A stretch of DNA of 64,000 nucleotides from Saccharothrix sp. ST-888 (lineage in GTDB: Bacteria > Actinomycetota > Actinomycetes > Streptomycetales > Streptomycetaceae), in assembly GCF_000955975.1 (NCBI RefSeq), contig NZ_JYJF01000014.1, positions 21,148-85,147 of the forward strand. The letters run 5' to 3'. This document shows positions 9,202 through 19,648 of this stretch, piece by piece. The notes below the pieces were generated by a model that had not been told where the DNA came from, made no database searches, and was given only the letters and a program-made list of their open reading frames with translations. The position numbers and the translations under genes were made by a program. The number at the start of each line of letters is the position of its first letter. Positions within the stretch are counted from its first letter, which is position 1.

Positions 9202-9536
9202 AGCTCATCACCGCCGTCATCAAGCCGCACCGACTGGACGAGGTGAAGAACGCGCTGCAGGCCTTCGGCATCCAGGGCCTCACCGTCACCGAGGCCAGCG
9301 GCTACGGCCGCCAGCGCGGCCACACCGAGGTCTACCGCGGTGCCGAGTACACCGTCGACCTGGTCCCGAAGGTCCGGATCGAGGTCCTGGTCTCCGACGA
9401 GGACGCCGACGAACTGATCGAGGTCCTGGTCAAGGCCGCCCGCACCGGCCGGATCGGCGACGGCAAGGTGTGGAGCATCCCGGTCGACACCGCCGTCCGG
9501 GTCCGCACCGGGGAGCGCGGCCCCGACGCGCTCTGA
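9198..9536 (+). CDS. glnK: PII nitrogen signalling protein GlnK
   Basis: 112 residues, the usual PII length. It begins MKLITAVIKPHRLDEVK. The T loop carries Tyr51 in GHTEVYRGAEYTVD, the residue that is adenylylated by GlnD in Streptomyces and uridylylated in enterics. The B loop (RTGRIGDGKVW) and C terminus are intact, so ATP and 2-oxoglutarate binding should be normal. It overlaps amtB by 4 bases and is followed by a long hairpin and then glnD. The product senses nitrogen status and controls the AmtB channel. Confidence 0.97.
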   Translation: MKLITAVIKPHRLDEVKNALQAFGIQGLTVTEASGYGRQRGHTEVYRGAEYTVDLVPKVRIEVLVSDEDADELIEVLVKAARTGRIGDGKVWSIPVDTAVRVRTGERGPDAL

Positions 9537-9555
9537 CGCGCTCTGACGCCCCAGC

Positions 9556-9623
9556 GGGAGCGGGGAACCGCACGACCGGCCACGCACCTCGGTAGCGGGC
9601 CGGTCGCGCGGTTCCCCGCTCCC
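9556..9623 (+). repeat. Long GC-rich intergenic hairpin, copy 1 (glnK-glnD)
   Basis: Perfect 16-bp arms (GGGAGCGGGGAACCGC at 9556-9571 and its complement at 9608-9623) flank a 36-base centre that itself contains GACCGGCC and GGCCGGTC. Similar elements occur after ffh, rlmN and an aldehyde dehydrogenase gene. Here it probably reduces read-through from amtB-glnK into glnD. Confidence 0.75.
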
Positions 9624-9702
9624 CGTGGGCGCACCAGCGCCTACCATTCGGCACAGAGCCCAGCTCATCGGCACCACCCGCACCACGGATGGGGACCTTG
9701 AC

Positions 9703-12147
9703 GTGACGACCCCCGACACCTCGCCCGCCGGAGATCCGGCCGGTCCGTCCGCCTTCGCCGCCGCCCGCAGCCGCCTGCTCGCCGAGCCGGGCCGGCACGG
9801 CGCCGAACGCAGGACAGCCCTCGCCGCGCTGGCCGACGACTGGCTGGCCGAGCTGTACGAGGCGTCCGGCGCACCGTCGGGAACCGCTCTGGTGGCGGTC
9901 GGCGGCTACGGCCGCGGCGAGCTCTCGCCGCGCAGCGACCTGGACGTGCTGCTGCTGCACCAGGGCACGCTCGACCCCGCCCTGCCGGAGCGGATCTGGT
10001 ACCCGGTCTGGGACGGCGGCGCCGCGCTCGACCACTCCGTCCGCACCGTGTCCGAGGCCCGTACGGTCGCCGCCGAGGACCTCAAGGCGCAGCTCGGCCT
10101 GCTCGACGCCCGCCACCTCGCGGGCGACCCGGAGCTGACCGCCGCCCTGCGCTCCGCCGTACTCGCCGACTGGCGCGCCGCTGCCCCTAAACGGCTGCCC
10201 GAACTCCACCGGCTCTGCCTCGAACGCGCCGAGCGGCACGGCGAGTTGTCCTTCCTGCTGGAACCCGACCTCAAGGAGGCCAGGGGCGGTCTGCGGGACG
10301 TGGTCGCGCTCAACGCGATCGCCGCCAGCTGGCTCGCCGACGCACCCAGGGACGGCCTGGAGGCGGCCGCCGCGAAAATCGCCGACGTCCGCGACGCCCT
10401 GCACCTGGCCACCGGACGGGCCACCGAACGGCTGAGCCTGCACGACCAGGACCAGGTCGCCGAGCGGCTCGGGGTGCTCGACGCCGACACCCTGCTGCGC
10501 CAGGTGTACGAAGCGGCCCGCACCGTCAGCTACGCCGGTGACGTCACCTGGCGGGCCGTCGAACGCGTCCTCGCCGCCCGCACCGGCCGGGGCCGCCGGG
10601 TCGGCCGACTGGCCTTCCCGTTCACCGGCACCGGGCGCGGCTCGGGCGCGGTGGCACGCGGAGCCGTCGAGCGCAGACCGCTCGCCGAGGGCGTGGTCGA
10701 GCAGGACGGCGAGGTGGTGCTAGCCCAGGGCGCCCGCCCGGCGCAGGACCCGGTGCTGCCGCTGCGCGCCGCCGCGGCCGCCGCGCAGGCCGGGCTCCCG
10801 ATCGGGTACGCCACCGTGCGCCGGCTGGCCGCCGAGAGCCGGCCGCTGCCGGTGCCCTGGCCCGACGAGGCCCGCGAGCAGCTGATCACCCTGCTCGGCG
10901 CGGGGGAGTCCTGTCTGCCGGTCTGGGAGGCGCTGGAGGCGGAGGGCCTGATCACCCGCCTGCTGCCGGACTGGGAGCGGGTCCGCTGCCGGCCGCAGCG
11001 CAACGCCGTGCACCGCTGGACGGTCGACCGGCACCTGGTCGAGACGGCGGTCCGGGCGGCCGGGATGACCCGCCGGGTGGCCCGGCCCGACCTGCTGCTG
11101 GTCGCGGCGCTGCTGCACGACCTCGGCAAGGGCTGGCCCGGCGACCACTCCGAGGCGGGCGAGGTGATCGTCCGGGACGTGGCGGTCCGGATGGGCTTCG
11201 ACAAGGTCGACACCGAGACGCTGGCCCTGCTGGTCCGGCACCATCTGACGCTGGTCGACACCGCCACCCGCCGTGACCCGGACGATCCGGCCACCATCGA
11301 CCTGATGACCAAGGTGGTCGGCACCCTGCCGCACCTGGAACTGCTGCACGCCCTCACCGAGGCCGACGCGACCGCCACCGGGCCCGCCGCCTGGAGCAGC
11401 TGGCGGGCGTCCCTGGTGGAGCGGCTGGTGGACCGGGTGGCGGCCCAGCTCGCGGGCGGCGACCCGTTCCCGGCCGAGGCCGAGCCCACCGTCGACCAGG
11501 AGCGCCTGGCGGTGGAGGCCGCCCGGACCGGCGAACCGGCGCTCGCCCTGCTCGCCCAGCCGCCGCAGGACGCCTTCGCGGCCGAGCCGACGGGCGTCGA
11601 GCTGACGCTGGCCATTCCGGACCGCCCGGCGCTGCTGAGCACGGCGGCCGGGGTGATCGCGCTGCACCGGCTGACGGTCCGCTCGGCGGCGCTGCGGCTG
11701 CTCGACCCGATCGGCGCCGGCCAGGTGCTGCTGATCCGCTGGAAGGTCGCCGCCGCGTACGGCGAGCTGCCCGAGGCGGACCGGCTGCGGGCGGATCTGC
11801 GCCGGGCCCTGGACGGTTCGCTGGACGTGGCCCGCAAGCTCGCCGAACGGGACGCCGCGGCCCCGCGCCGCCGGGGCATCACCACCCCGCCCCCGGTGGT
11901 CGCGGTCGCCCCCGGCGGCTCGTCCAGCGCCACCGTGCTGGAGGTCCGCGCGCACGACGCCCCCGGCCTGCTGCACCGGATCGGCCGGGCCCTGGACGCG
12001 GCGGGCGTGGTGGTCCGTACCGCCCACGTCAGCACGCTCGGCGCGGACGCGGTGGACGCCTTCTACCTCACCGATCCGGACGGCCGCCCGCTGGCGCCCG
12101 AGCGGGCCCGGGAGGTCGCCGCCCAGGTGCAGGGGGCGCTGTGCTGA
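9703..12147 (+). CDS. glnD: PII adenylyl/uridylyltransferase GlnD
   Basis: 814 residues. The order is a nucleotidyltransferase domain with GGYGRGELSPRSDLDVLLLH near residue 67, a helical domain, an HD hydrolase domain with LLHDLGKGWPGDHSE near 470, and two C-terminal ACT domains (about 630-700 and 745-812) that sense glutamine. The enzyme adds and removes nucleotide groups on Tyr51 of GlnK. In Streptomyces this is reported to be adenylylation. The GTG start at 9703 follows GGGGA at a 7-base spacing. Upstream in-frame codons would add residues unlike the family. It is in the same direction as amtB-glnK but separated by 166 bases containing a hairpin. The length agrees with other actinobacterial GlnD proteins. 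Confidence 0.95.
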   Translation: MTTPDTSPAGDPAGPSAFAAARSRLLAEPGRHGAERRTALAALADDWLAELYEASGAPSGTALVAVGGYGRGELSPRSDLDVLLLHQGTLDPALPERIWYPVWDGGAALDHSVRTVSEARTVAAEDLKAQLGLLDARHLAGDPELTAALRSAVLADWRAAAPKRLPELHRLCLERAERHGELSFLLEPDLKEARGGLRDVVALNAIAASWLADAPRDGLEAAAAKIADVRDALHLATGRATERLSLHDQDQVAERLGVLDADTLLRQVYEAARTVSYAGDVTWRAVERVLAARTGRGRRVGRLAFPFTGTGRGSGAVARGAVERRPLAEGVVEQDGEVVLAQGARPAQDPVLPLRAAAAAAQAGLPIGYATVRRLAAESRPLPVPWPDEAREQLITLLGAGESCLPVWEALEAEGLITRLLPDWERVRCRPQRNAVHRWTVDRHLVETAVRAAGMTRRVARPDLLLVAALLHDLGKGWPGDHSEAGEVIVRDVAVRMGFDKVDTETLALLVRHHLTLVDTATRRDPDDPATIDLMTKVVGTLPHLELLHALTEADATATGPAAWSSWRASLVERLVDRVAAQLAGGDPFPAEAEPTVDQERLAVEAARTGEPALALLAQPPQDAFAAEPTGVELTLAIPDRPALLSTAAGVIALHRLTVRSAALRLLDPIGAGQVLLIRWKVAAAYGELPEADRLRADLRRALDGSLDVARKLAERDAAAPRRRGITTPPPVVAVAPGGSSSATVLEVRAHDAPGLLHRIGRALDAAGVVVRTAHVSTLGADAVDAFYLTDPDGRPLAPERAREVAAQVQGALC

Positions 12148-12304
12148 ACACCGGTGGGCCCGGGTGTTCCGTCCTGTGAGGCTGGGGACGCGGCTGGCGG
12201 GCGGTTGGCCTTCGCGGGCGGAGCCGCCCTGGTCACCCGGGTGGTGGAGGGCCTCCCGGACCGGGGCCGGGGGCGGGGTGGAGACCGTACCTGGGGCGGC
12301 CGGA

Positions 12305-12310
12305 TACCCT
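12305..12310 (+). promoter_or_regulatory. Putative ffh -10 element
   Basis: TACCCT inside GGATACCCTGG, 50 bases before the ffh start, fits the streptomycete TAnnnT -10 pattern and implies a leader of about 40 bases. No clear -35 is visible. A weak 7-bp hairpin (GAACACC/GGTGTTC, 12146-12169) lies over the glnD stop codon. Confidence 0.4.
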
Positions 12311-12360
12311 GGGGGCGACGACAGTACCCGTACCGATGCCGCAAGGGACCCGCGACCGAC

Positions 12361-13926
12361 GTGTTCGACACCCTCTCCGACCGCCTCGCAGCGACGTTCA
12401 AGAACCTCCGGGGCAAGGGCCGCCTCAGTGAGGCGGACATCGATGCCACCGCCCGCGAGATCCGGATCGCCCTGCTCGAAGCGGATGTCGCGCTGCCGGT
12501 GGTGCGGGCCTTCATCAAGCAGGTCAAGGACCGTGCGCTGGGCTCCGAGGTCTCCGGCGCGCTGAACCCCGCCCAGCAGGTCGTCAAGATCGTCAACGAG
12601 GAGCTCGTCAACATCCTCGGTGGCGAGACCCGGCGCCTGCAGTACGCCAAGTCCGGCCCGACGGTCATCATGCTGGCCGGTCTGCAGGGTGCCGGTAAGA
12701 CCACCCTCGCGGGCAAGCTCGGCCACTGGCTGAAGAAGCAGAAGCACACCCCGCTGCTGGTCGCCTGCGACCTCCAGCGCCCCAACGCCGTCACCCAGCT
12801 GGGCGTGGTGGCGGACCGGGCCGGTGTCGCCTTCTACGGCCCCGAGGCGGGCAACGGCGTCGGCGACCCGGTCAAGGTCGCCCGGGACTCGATCGAGTAC
12901 GCCCGGCAGAAGCAGCACGACATCGTCATCGTCGACACCGCGGGCCGCCTCGGTATCGACGCCGAGCTGATGCAGCAGGCCGCGGACATCCGCGCCGCGG
13001 TCAACCCGGACGAGGTCCTGTTCGTCCTCGACGCGATGATCGGCCAGGACGCGGTGACCACCGCGCAGGCCTTCCTCGAGGGTGTCGACTTCACCGGTGT
13101 GGTGCTGTCCAAGCTGGACGGCGACGCCCGTGGTGGCGCGGCGCTCTCGGTCGCGCACGTCACCGGCCGCCAGATCATGTTCGCCTCCAACGGCGAGAAG
13201 GTCGACGACTTCGACGCCTTCCACCCGGACCGGATGGCCTCGCGCATCCTGGGCATGGGCGACGTGCTCTCCCTGATCGAGAAGGCCGAGCAGACCTTCT
13301 CGCAGGCCGAGGCGGAGAAGATCGCCTCCAAGCTGCAGGGCGGCGGCAAGGACTTCACCCTCGACGACTTCCTGGCCCAGCTGGAGCAGGTCCGGAAGAT
13401 GGGCTCGATCTCCAAGCTGCTCGGCATGCTGCCCGGCATGGGCCAGATCCGCGAGCAGATCAACAACATCGACGACAAGGACGTCGACCGGGTCGGCGCC
13501 ATCATCAAGTCGATGACCCCGGCCGAGCGCACCGACCCGAAGATCATCAACGGCTCGCGGCGCGCCCGTATCGCCAAGGGTTCGGGCGTCCAGGTCGGCG
13601 AGGTCAACAACCTGGTCGAGCGGTTCTTCGACGCCCGCAAGATGATGTCCGCGATGGCCTCCGGCAAGGGGATCCCCGGTATGCCGGGCATCCCGGGCAT
13701 GGGCGGCGGCGCCAAGAAGTCCGGCAAGAAGGCCCCGGCGGCCAAGGGGCGCAAGAAGTCCGGCAACCCGCTGAAGCGGGCCCAGGAGGAGGCGGCCGCC
13801 GCGCAGCGCAAGGCGCTCGGCCCCGGCGGCCAGCAGGCCCCGGCCGAGGGCGGCGCCTTCGGCCTCGGTGCGGGCAAGGGCCCGGCGGACTTCGAGCTCC
13901 CCAAGGAGTTCAAGGACCTGCTCTGA
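12361..13926 (+). CDS. ffh: Signal recognition particle GTPase Ffh
   Basis: 521 residues. The N domain begins VFDTLSDRLAATF. The G domain has the P-loop GLQGAGKTTLAGKLG near residue 106, DTAGRLGID near 191 and SKLDGDARGG near 247. A methionine-rich M domain (GMLPGMGQIREQ near 355) binds 4.5S RNA and signal peptides. The C-terminal tail of about 80 residues is Gly/Ala/Lys-rich with GMPGIPGM repeats, as in other actinobacteria. The GTG at 12361 is chosen because the protein then begins exactly at the N domain; AAGGGA lies 12 bases upstream. Its membrane receptor FtsY is encoded 8 kb upstream. A long hairpin element follows the gene. Confidence 0.96.
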   Translation: MFDTLSDRLAATFKNLRGKGRLSEADIDATAREIRIALLEADVALPVVRAFIKQVKDRALGSEVSGALNPAQQVVKIVNEELVNILGGETRRLQYAKSGPTVIMLAGLQGAGKTTLAGKLGHWLKKQKHTPLLVACDLQRPNAVTQLGVVADRAGVAFYGPEAGNGVGDPVKVARDSIEYARQKQHDIVIVDTAGRLGIDAELMQQAADIRAAVNPDEVLFVLDAMIGQDAVTTAQAFLEGVDFTGVVLSKLDGDARGGAALSVAHVTGRQIMFASNGEKVDDFDAFHPDRMASRILGMGDVLSLIEKAEQTFSQAEAEKIASKLQGGGKDFTLDDFLAQLEQVRKMGSISKLLGMLPGMGQIREQINNIDDKDVDRVGAIIKSMTPAERTDPKIINGSRRARIAKGSGVQVGEVNNLVERFFDARKMMSAMASGKGIPGMPGIPGMGGGAKKSGKKAPAAKGRKKSGNPLKRAQEEAAAAQRKALGPGGQQAPAEGGAFGLGAGKGPADFELPKEFKDLL

Positions 13927-13974
13927 GTCCTCAGGGGCCCGGCGAAGCCCTTCGGGGTCGCGGGTGAGCCATCC

Positions 13975-14046
13975 AGGGGCGCGGGGAACTGCGCGACCGG
14001 TCCTCCACGGAGGTGCCCGGCTCGTGGCGCGGTTCCCCGCGCCCCT
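13975..14046 (+). repeat. Long GC-rich intergenic hairpin, copy 2 (after ffh)
   Basis: A 20-base arm starting AGGGGCGCGGGGAACT (13975-13994) pairs with GCGCGGTTCCCCGCGCCCCT (14027-14046) with one G-T pair. The 32-base centre contains GACCGG and CTCCACGGAG. It shares its arm core (GCGGGGAA and GTTCCCCGC) with copy 1 and probably terminates ffh transcription. Confidence 0.8.
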
Positions 14047-14101
14047 CGGCGTCGCCCGGCCGGCTCGGCACCCCGAGGCGCCATGGCCGTGGGCCGTACG
14101 C

Positions 14102-14647
14102 ATGACGGATGATGGGTGCGTGCGAGTGATGATCCGAGCCCCGAAGCCCGCAGACGTGCCCCTGTACGCCGATGCGGTCCGGCGGTCGGCCGAGCACGTC
14201 GGCCGGTGGAACCCGGTCGAGCCGGACGGCCTGGCGGACCTGCTGGAGCGTCAGGGGCCCGGGCTGCGGACTTTCCTGATCGTGGACCTGGACACCGGTG
14301 GCCTGGTCGGCAAGTGCAATGTGGCCAACATCGTGATGGGCCGGTTCTGCAACGGTGCGCTCGGCTACGACTCCTACCTGCCGTTCGTCGGGACCGGCCG
14401 GATGAGCGAGGGAATGCGGCTGGTCGTCGACCGCTGCTTCGCCCCGCTGGAGTACGGCGGCCTCGGGCTGCACCGATTGGAGATCAACGTCCAGCCGGAC
14501 AACGACCGTTCGATCGCACTGGCGAAGCGGCTCGGCTTCCGGCACGAGGGCCACACCCCCCGGATGCTCTTCCTGGACGGCGCCTGGCGCGACCACGACC
14601 GCTTCGCGCTGACGGCGGAGGAGTGGGAGCCGCTGCCCAGGGGGTAG
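14102..14647 (+). CDS. GNAT-family N-acetyltransferase
   Basis: 181 residues in the longest reasonable form, resembling RimJ/RimL-type acetyltransferases. Visible family features are IRAPKPADVPLYADAV at the start of the domain, GGLVGKCNVANI (strand 2-3), GYDSYLPFVGTGRMSEGMRLV (the acetyl-CoA pyrophosphate-binding segment) and LHRLEINVQPDNDRSIALAKRLGFR. The C-terminal RMLFLDGAWRDHDRFALTAEEW is typical of the subgroup. The substrate is not predictable. The start is uncertain: ATG 14102, GTG 14120, GTG 14126 and ATG 14129 are all in frame and none has a strong ribosome site. The shortest form fits the domain best. It stands alone between ffh and the broken ftsH-like gene. Confidence 0.85.
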   Translation: MTDDGCVRVMIRAPKPADVPLYADAVRRSAEHVGRWNPVEPDGLADLLERQGPGLRTFLIVDLDTGGLVGKCNVANIVMGRFCNGALGYDSYLPFVGTGRMSEGMRLVVDRCFAPLEYGGLGLHRLEINVQPDNDRSIALAKRLGFRHEGHTPRMLFLDGAWRDHDRFALTAEEWEPLPRG

Positions 14648-14703
14648 CCGGGGCGCGGCGTTTCGCATGGATCGCCCGTCCGGTCGTCCGTATCGTCCGG
14701 CGG

Positions 14704-16635
<1,932 letters not shown>

Positions 16636-16735
16636 GGCCGTCTGCGGCCGGGCGGGTCCGGTCCGGTGGTTCCGGCTCCGGTGGATCCGGCCCGGCCGTT
16701 CGGGGTGGTGCTGGATTCGGCGGTTCAGGCCCGGC

Positions 16736-16759
16736 GGCTGCGGCTGCGGCTGCGGCTGG
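16736..16759. repeat. GGCTGC hexamer repeat
   Basis: Three perfect GGCTGC units and a fourth with one change lie between the ftsH-like pseudogene and the convergent methyltransferase gene. The preceding 70 bases are also repetitive (TCCGGTGG and similar). No function is evident. Confidence 0.6.
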
Positions 16760-16798
16760 CGTGCAGGCGTGGCCGACGGGCTGTCGGGTGGCCTCCGG

Positions 16799-17632
16799 TC
16801 AGCGGACCCGCTCGGCGATGACGTACCGGAACAGGTTGGCCATCCGCACCGAGGCGTCCGGTTGGACGAACGGGTGCAGCGCCTCCTCCAACTCCTTCTC
16901 CACCAGGGCCGCGCCGGAGTCCTCGATCGCCGCCTCGTAGACGCCCGTCGAGAGCATCCCGCGTACCGCGCTGTCCAGATCCGGATAGGCGAACGGGCAG
17001 TTCACCCGGCCGCTGCCCGCCGGGCGCAGTCCGGCGTCGGCCAGCAGCGCCTCCAGCGCGCCGGGCGTGCTCAGCGCGAACGGGTCGCAGCCGGATGCCG
17101 GGGCGGCGCGGCGGCGCGCCACGTCCAGGACGACGGCGCTCTCGCAGCGCTCCGGCGGACCCCAGCCCGCCAGCACCACCTGCCCGCCCGGGAGGGCCAG
17201 CCGGGCGGCCAGAGCCACCGACTGCTCCGGTTCGGCGGACGGTCGCAGGAACGGTGCCTGCCACAGTTCGAAGAGAGTCACCAGTGAGTAGGCCGTGCGG
17301 GGGAACATCCCGGCGGACCGGTCGCGGTGTCCGGGACCGGACACCCGCAGCCGCCGGCCCTGCGCCAGCTCGCGCAGCTCCGTGTCCGGCTCGAGGCCGG
17401 CCGCCTGGGCACCCCGCTCCGCCGCCAGCAGCAGGGACAGCCCCGACCGGCAGCCGAGACCGAGCAGACTGGTCGCCGCGCCGACCTCCAGGCGCTCGTA
17501 CACGGCCTGGTAGAGCGGTACGAGCATGCGTTCCTGGATTTCCGCCCAGTCGCGCGCCCGTCCGCGTGAACGCGCCCCACCATGGGCGCTGGGTCGCTGC
17601 GCGGTCGTACCGGTCACCTGCGCTGAAGCCAT
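16799..17632 (-). CDS. SAM-dependent methyltransferase-like protein
   Basis: 277 residues. A Rossmann-type start is visible at SLLGLGCRSGLSLLLAAERGAQ near residue 65, followed by GLEPD, which fits motif I and the acidic residue that binds the ribose of S-adenosylmethionine. Further on are LALPGGQVVLAGWGPPE (post-motif III) and a C-terminal helical region. The glycine motif GLGCRSG is slightly unusual against the common GxGxG. The substrate is unknown. The ATG at 17632 is preceded by GGGAGG at a 5-base spacing, which decides the start. It is convergent with the broken ftsH-like gene and divergent from proS, with 218 bases between the two starts. Confidence 0.8.
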   Translation of the reverse strand: MASAQVTGTTAQRPSAHGGARSRGRARDWAEIQERMLVPLYQAVYERLEVGAATSLLGLGCRSGLSLLLAAERGAQAAGLEPDTELRELAQGRRLRVSGPGHRDRSAGMFPRTAYSLVTLFELWQAPFLRPSAEPEQSVALAARLALPGGQVVLAGWGPPERCESAVVLDVARRRAAPASGCDPFALSTPGALEALLADAGLRPAGSGRVNCPFAYPDLDSAVRGMLSTGVYEAAIEDSGAALVEKELEEALHPFVQPDASVRMANLFRYVIAERVR

Positions 17633-17812
17633 CGCGGCCTCCCATCCGGTTTTCTGGTCGTCCTGCCCGTGACACCCCCCGGAAAGTTCCACCCCGAGTC
17701 CAGCGAACAGCGGCTGGGGCCCGGCGTCCAGAGGGGTGCGCGGTGGTATCCGCGCGCGGCGGTCGTGCGCCCCCCGCTTCGCAGCGGTGAGTCCGATACC
17801 CGGCAAGGGCGA

Positions 17813-17843
17813 TTCACGCTCGGAGCCTCGCTCCCCGTACCAT
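17813..17843 (+). promoter_or_regulatory. Putative leaderless proS promoter
   Basis: TTCACG (17813-17818) and TACCAT (17838-17843) are separated by 19 bases. The -10 ends 7 bases before the proS ATG and there is no ribosome-binding site, so transcription probably starts at or next to the start codon. Confidence 0.5.
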
Positions 17844-17850
17844 CTGCCCC

Positions 17851-19263
17851 ATGGCAAAGGCACCCGTTCTCACCCCCCAGGCGGACGACTTCCCGCGCTG
17901 GTACCAGGACCTCATCAACAAGGCCGAGCTGGCCGACAACGGTCCGGTGCGCGGCACCATGGTCATCCGACCGTACGGCTACGGCCTGTGGGAGCGGATG
18001 CAGCAGGAGATGGACACCCGGATCAAGAAGGCCGGCGCCCAGAACGCCTACTTCCCGATGTTCATCCCGCAGTCCTACCTGACCAAGGAAGCCGAGCACG
18101 TCGAGGGCTTCGCCCCCGAGCTCGCCGTGGTCACCCACGGTGGCGGCAAGGAGCTGGACGAGCCGATCGTCGTCCGGCCGACCTCCGAGACCATCATCAA
18201 CGAGTACTTCTCCAAGTGGGTGCAGAGCCACCGCGACCTGCCGCTGCTGATCAACCAGTGGGCCAACGTGGTCCGCTGGGAGCTGCGCCCCCGCGTGTTC
18301 CTGCGCACCACCGAGTTCCTCTGGCAGGAGGGCCACACCGCCCACGCCAGCTACGACGACGCGCACGCGTACGCCTCGATGATCCACACCGACGTCTACG
18401 GCGACTTCATGACCAACGTGCTGGGCATCGACGTGGTGCTCGGCCGCAAGACCGCCAAGGAGCGCTTCGCCGGCGCCATCAACACCCTCACCCTCGAGGG
18501 CATGATGCGGGACGGCAAGGCGCTGCAGATGGGCACCAGCCACGAGCTGGGCCAGAACTTCGCCAAGGCGTTCAACACCACCTACCAGCTCCAGGGCGCC
18601 GAGCGCGAGTACGTCTGGCAGACCTCCTGGGGTGTCTCGACCCGTATGGTCGGCGGCCTGATCATGTCCCACGGCGACGACAACGGCCTGCGCGTTCCGC
18701 CGCGTCTGGCCGCCGTCCAGGCCGTCGTCCTCGCCATCAAGGGCGACGACGCGGTGCTCGCCAAGGTCCGCGAGATCGGTGCCGCGCTGGAGGCCGCCGG
18801 CATCCGCGTCGTGGTCGACGACCGCACCGACACCCCGTTCGGCCGCCGTGCCGTCGACTGGGAGCTCAAGGGCGTACCGCTGCGCATCGAGGTCGGCCCG
18901 CGCGACCTGGAGAACGGCACCGCGATGCTCGCCCGCCGCATCCCCGGCGGCAAGGAGCCGGTCTCGATCGACGGCCTGGCCGCGCTGCTGCCGGGCATCC
19001 TCGAGGAGGACCAGGCCCTGCTGCTCCGCGAGTCCCGCGAGCGCCGCGAGGCCCGCACCGCCGAGGTCAAGAACATCGACGAGGCCGTCGAGGCGGCCGC
19101 GACCGGCTGGGGCCGGATCTCCTGGGCCGAGCTGGGCCCGGAGGGTGAGGCCAAGCTGGCCGAGCAGGGCGTCTCGGTGCGCTGCATCGTCGCGGCCGAC
19201 GGCTCGGTCCCGCTGACGGACGATCAGGAAGGCAATGTCGCGATCGTCGCGCGCGCCTACTGA
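17851..19263 (+). CDS. proS: Prolyl-tRNA synthetase, short (archaeal/eukaryal-type) form
   Basis: 470-residue class II synthetase that charges tRNA-Pro. Motif 1 is in the region MVIRPYGYGLWERMQQEMD. Motif 2 contains RVFLRTTEFLWQEGHTAHA near residue 145. Motif 3 lies near GVSTRMVGGLIMSHGDD at about 265. The anticodon-binding domain follows, and the protein ends in Tyr (VAIVARAY) as in the ProS type 3 group. The length and lack of the editing insertion separate it from the ~570-residue bacterial form. The ATG at 17851 has no Shine-Dalgarno sequence. Whether this is the only ProS or a second copy cannot be judged from this window. Confidence 0.93.
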   Translation: MAKAPVLTPQADDFPRWYQDLINKAELADNGPVRGTMVIRPYGYGLWERMQQEMDTRIKKAGAQNAYFPMFIPQSYLTKEAEHVEGFAPELAVVTHGGGKELDEPIVVRPTSETIINEYFSKWVQSHRDLPLLINQWANVVRWELRPRVFLRTTEFLWQEGHTAHASYDDAHAYASMIHTDVYGDFMTNVLGIDVVLGRKTAKERFAGAINTLTLEGMMRDGKALQMGTSHELGQNFAKAFNTTYQLQGAEREYVWQTSWGVSTRMVGGLIMSHGDDNGLRVPPRLAAVQAVVLAIKGDDAVLAKVREIGAALEAAGIRVVVDDRTDTPFGRRAVDWELKGVPLRIEVGPRDLENGTAMLARRIPGGKEPVSIDGLAALLPGILEEDQALLLRESRERREARTAEVKNIDEAVEAAATGWGRISWAELGPEGEAKLAEQGVSVRCIVAADGSVPLTDDQEGNVAIVARAY

Positions 19264-19648
19264 CGTTCCGTTACCGGCCTCGGTTCCGAGTCCGGCGACG
19301 GCGATTGTTCCGGCACCTGAAGACTGCCAGTTGAGACTACTGACCGGTCAACTGCCAGTCCTATGGAACTAGCGGTACGGTATACGGCCCGTGGCACTGT
19401 CAATTCCCGACATTGCCGCGGGCCGTCCGCCTTGGGGTGGCGCCGTGCCGGATGCGTACGGAGCCCGGCCCGAGGCAAATCCAAGAGCCCGGCGAGGCTT
19501 GTTGGGCCCACAGTTGCAGGGGGTTGGTCTTGCGTCAGATCCGAGCAGCGAAATTCGCGCAGCGATGCGCATTCCTGAGAGTTTCCTGGGAATTCCCCAA
19601 GGCGGGGAACTCGCGGAACATCGGCTCTCACTCCATCGTTGGCATAGC
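19264..19648. other. 385-base gap between proS and the SprT-like gene
   Basis: The gap is lower in GC than its neighbours and has no convincing coding frame. It holds a repeated ACTGCCAGT sequence at 19323-19359 and TATACG-like promoter sequence near 19380. The repeats suggest a regulated promoter, with a long leader before the GTG at 19649. Confidence 0.45.
19323..19359 (+). promoter_or_regulatory. Operator-like repeat pair
   Basis: ACTGCCAGT occurs twice, at 19323-19331 and 19351-19359. Within the pair, CAGTTGA (19328-19334) and TCAACTG (19348-19354) are perfect inverted repeats. The 28-base period and dyad symmetry look like a protein-binding site. The regulator is unknown. Confidence 0.4.

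Noticed and set aside
10720..14103. Leftward open frame of 1,127 codons opposite glnD and ffh
   Set aside because: It is antisense to two certain genes, has no family-like sequence and reflects the rarity of stop codons in very GC-rich DNA.
19391..19648. N-terminal extension of the SprT-like protein to 278 codons
   Set aside because: The extra 86 codons have weak codon bias, contain the promoter-like region and lack family similarity.
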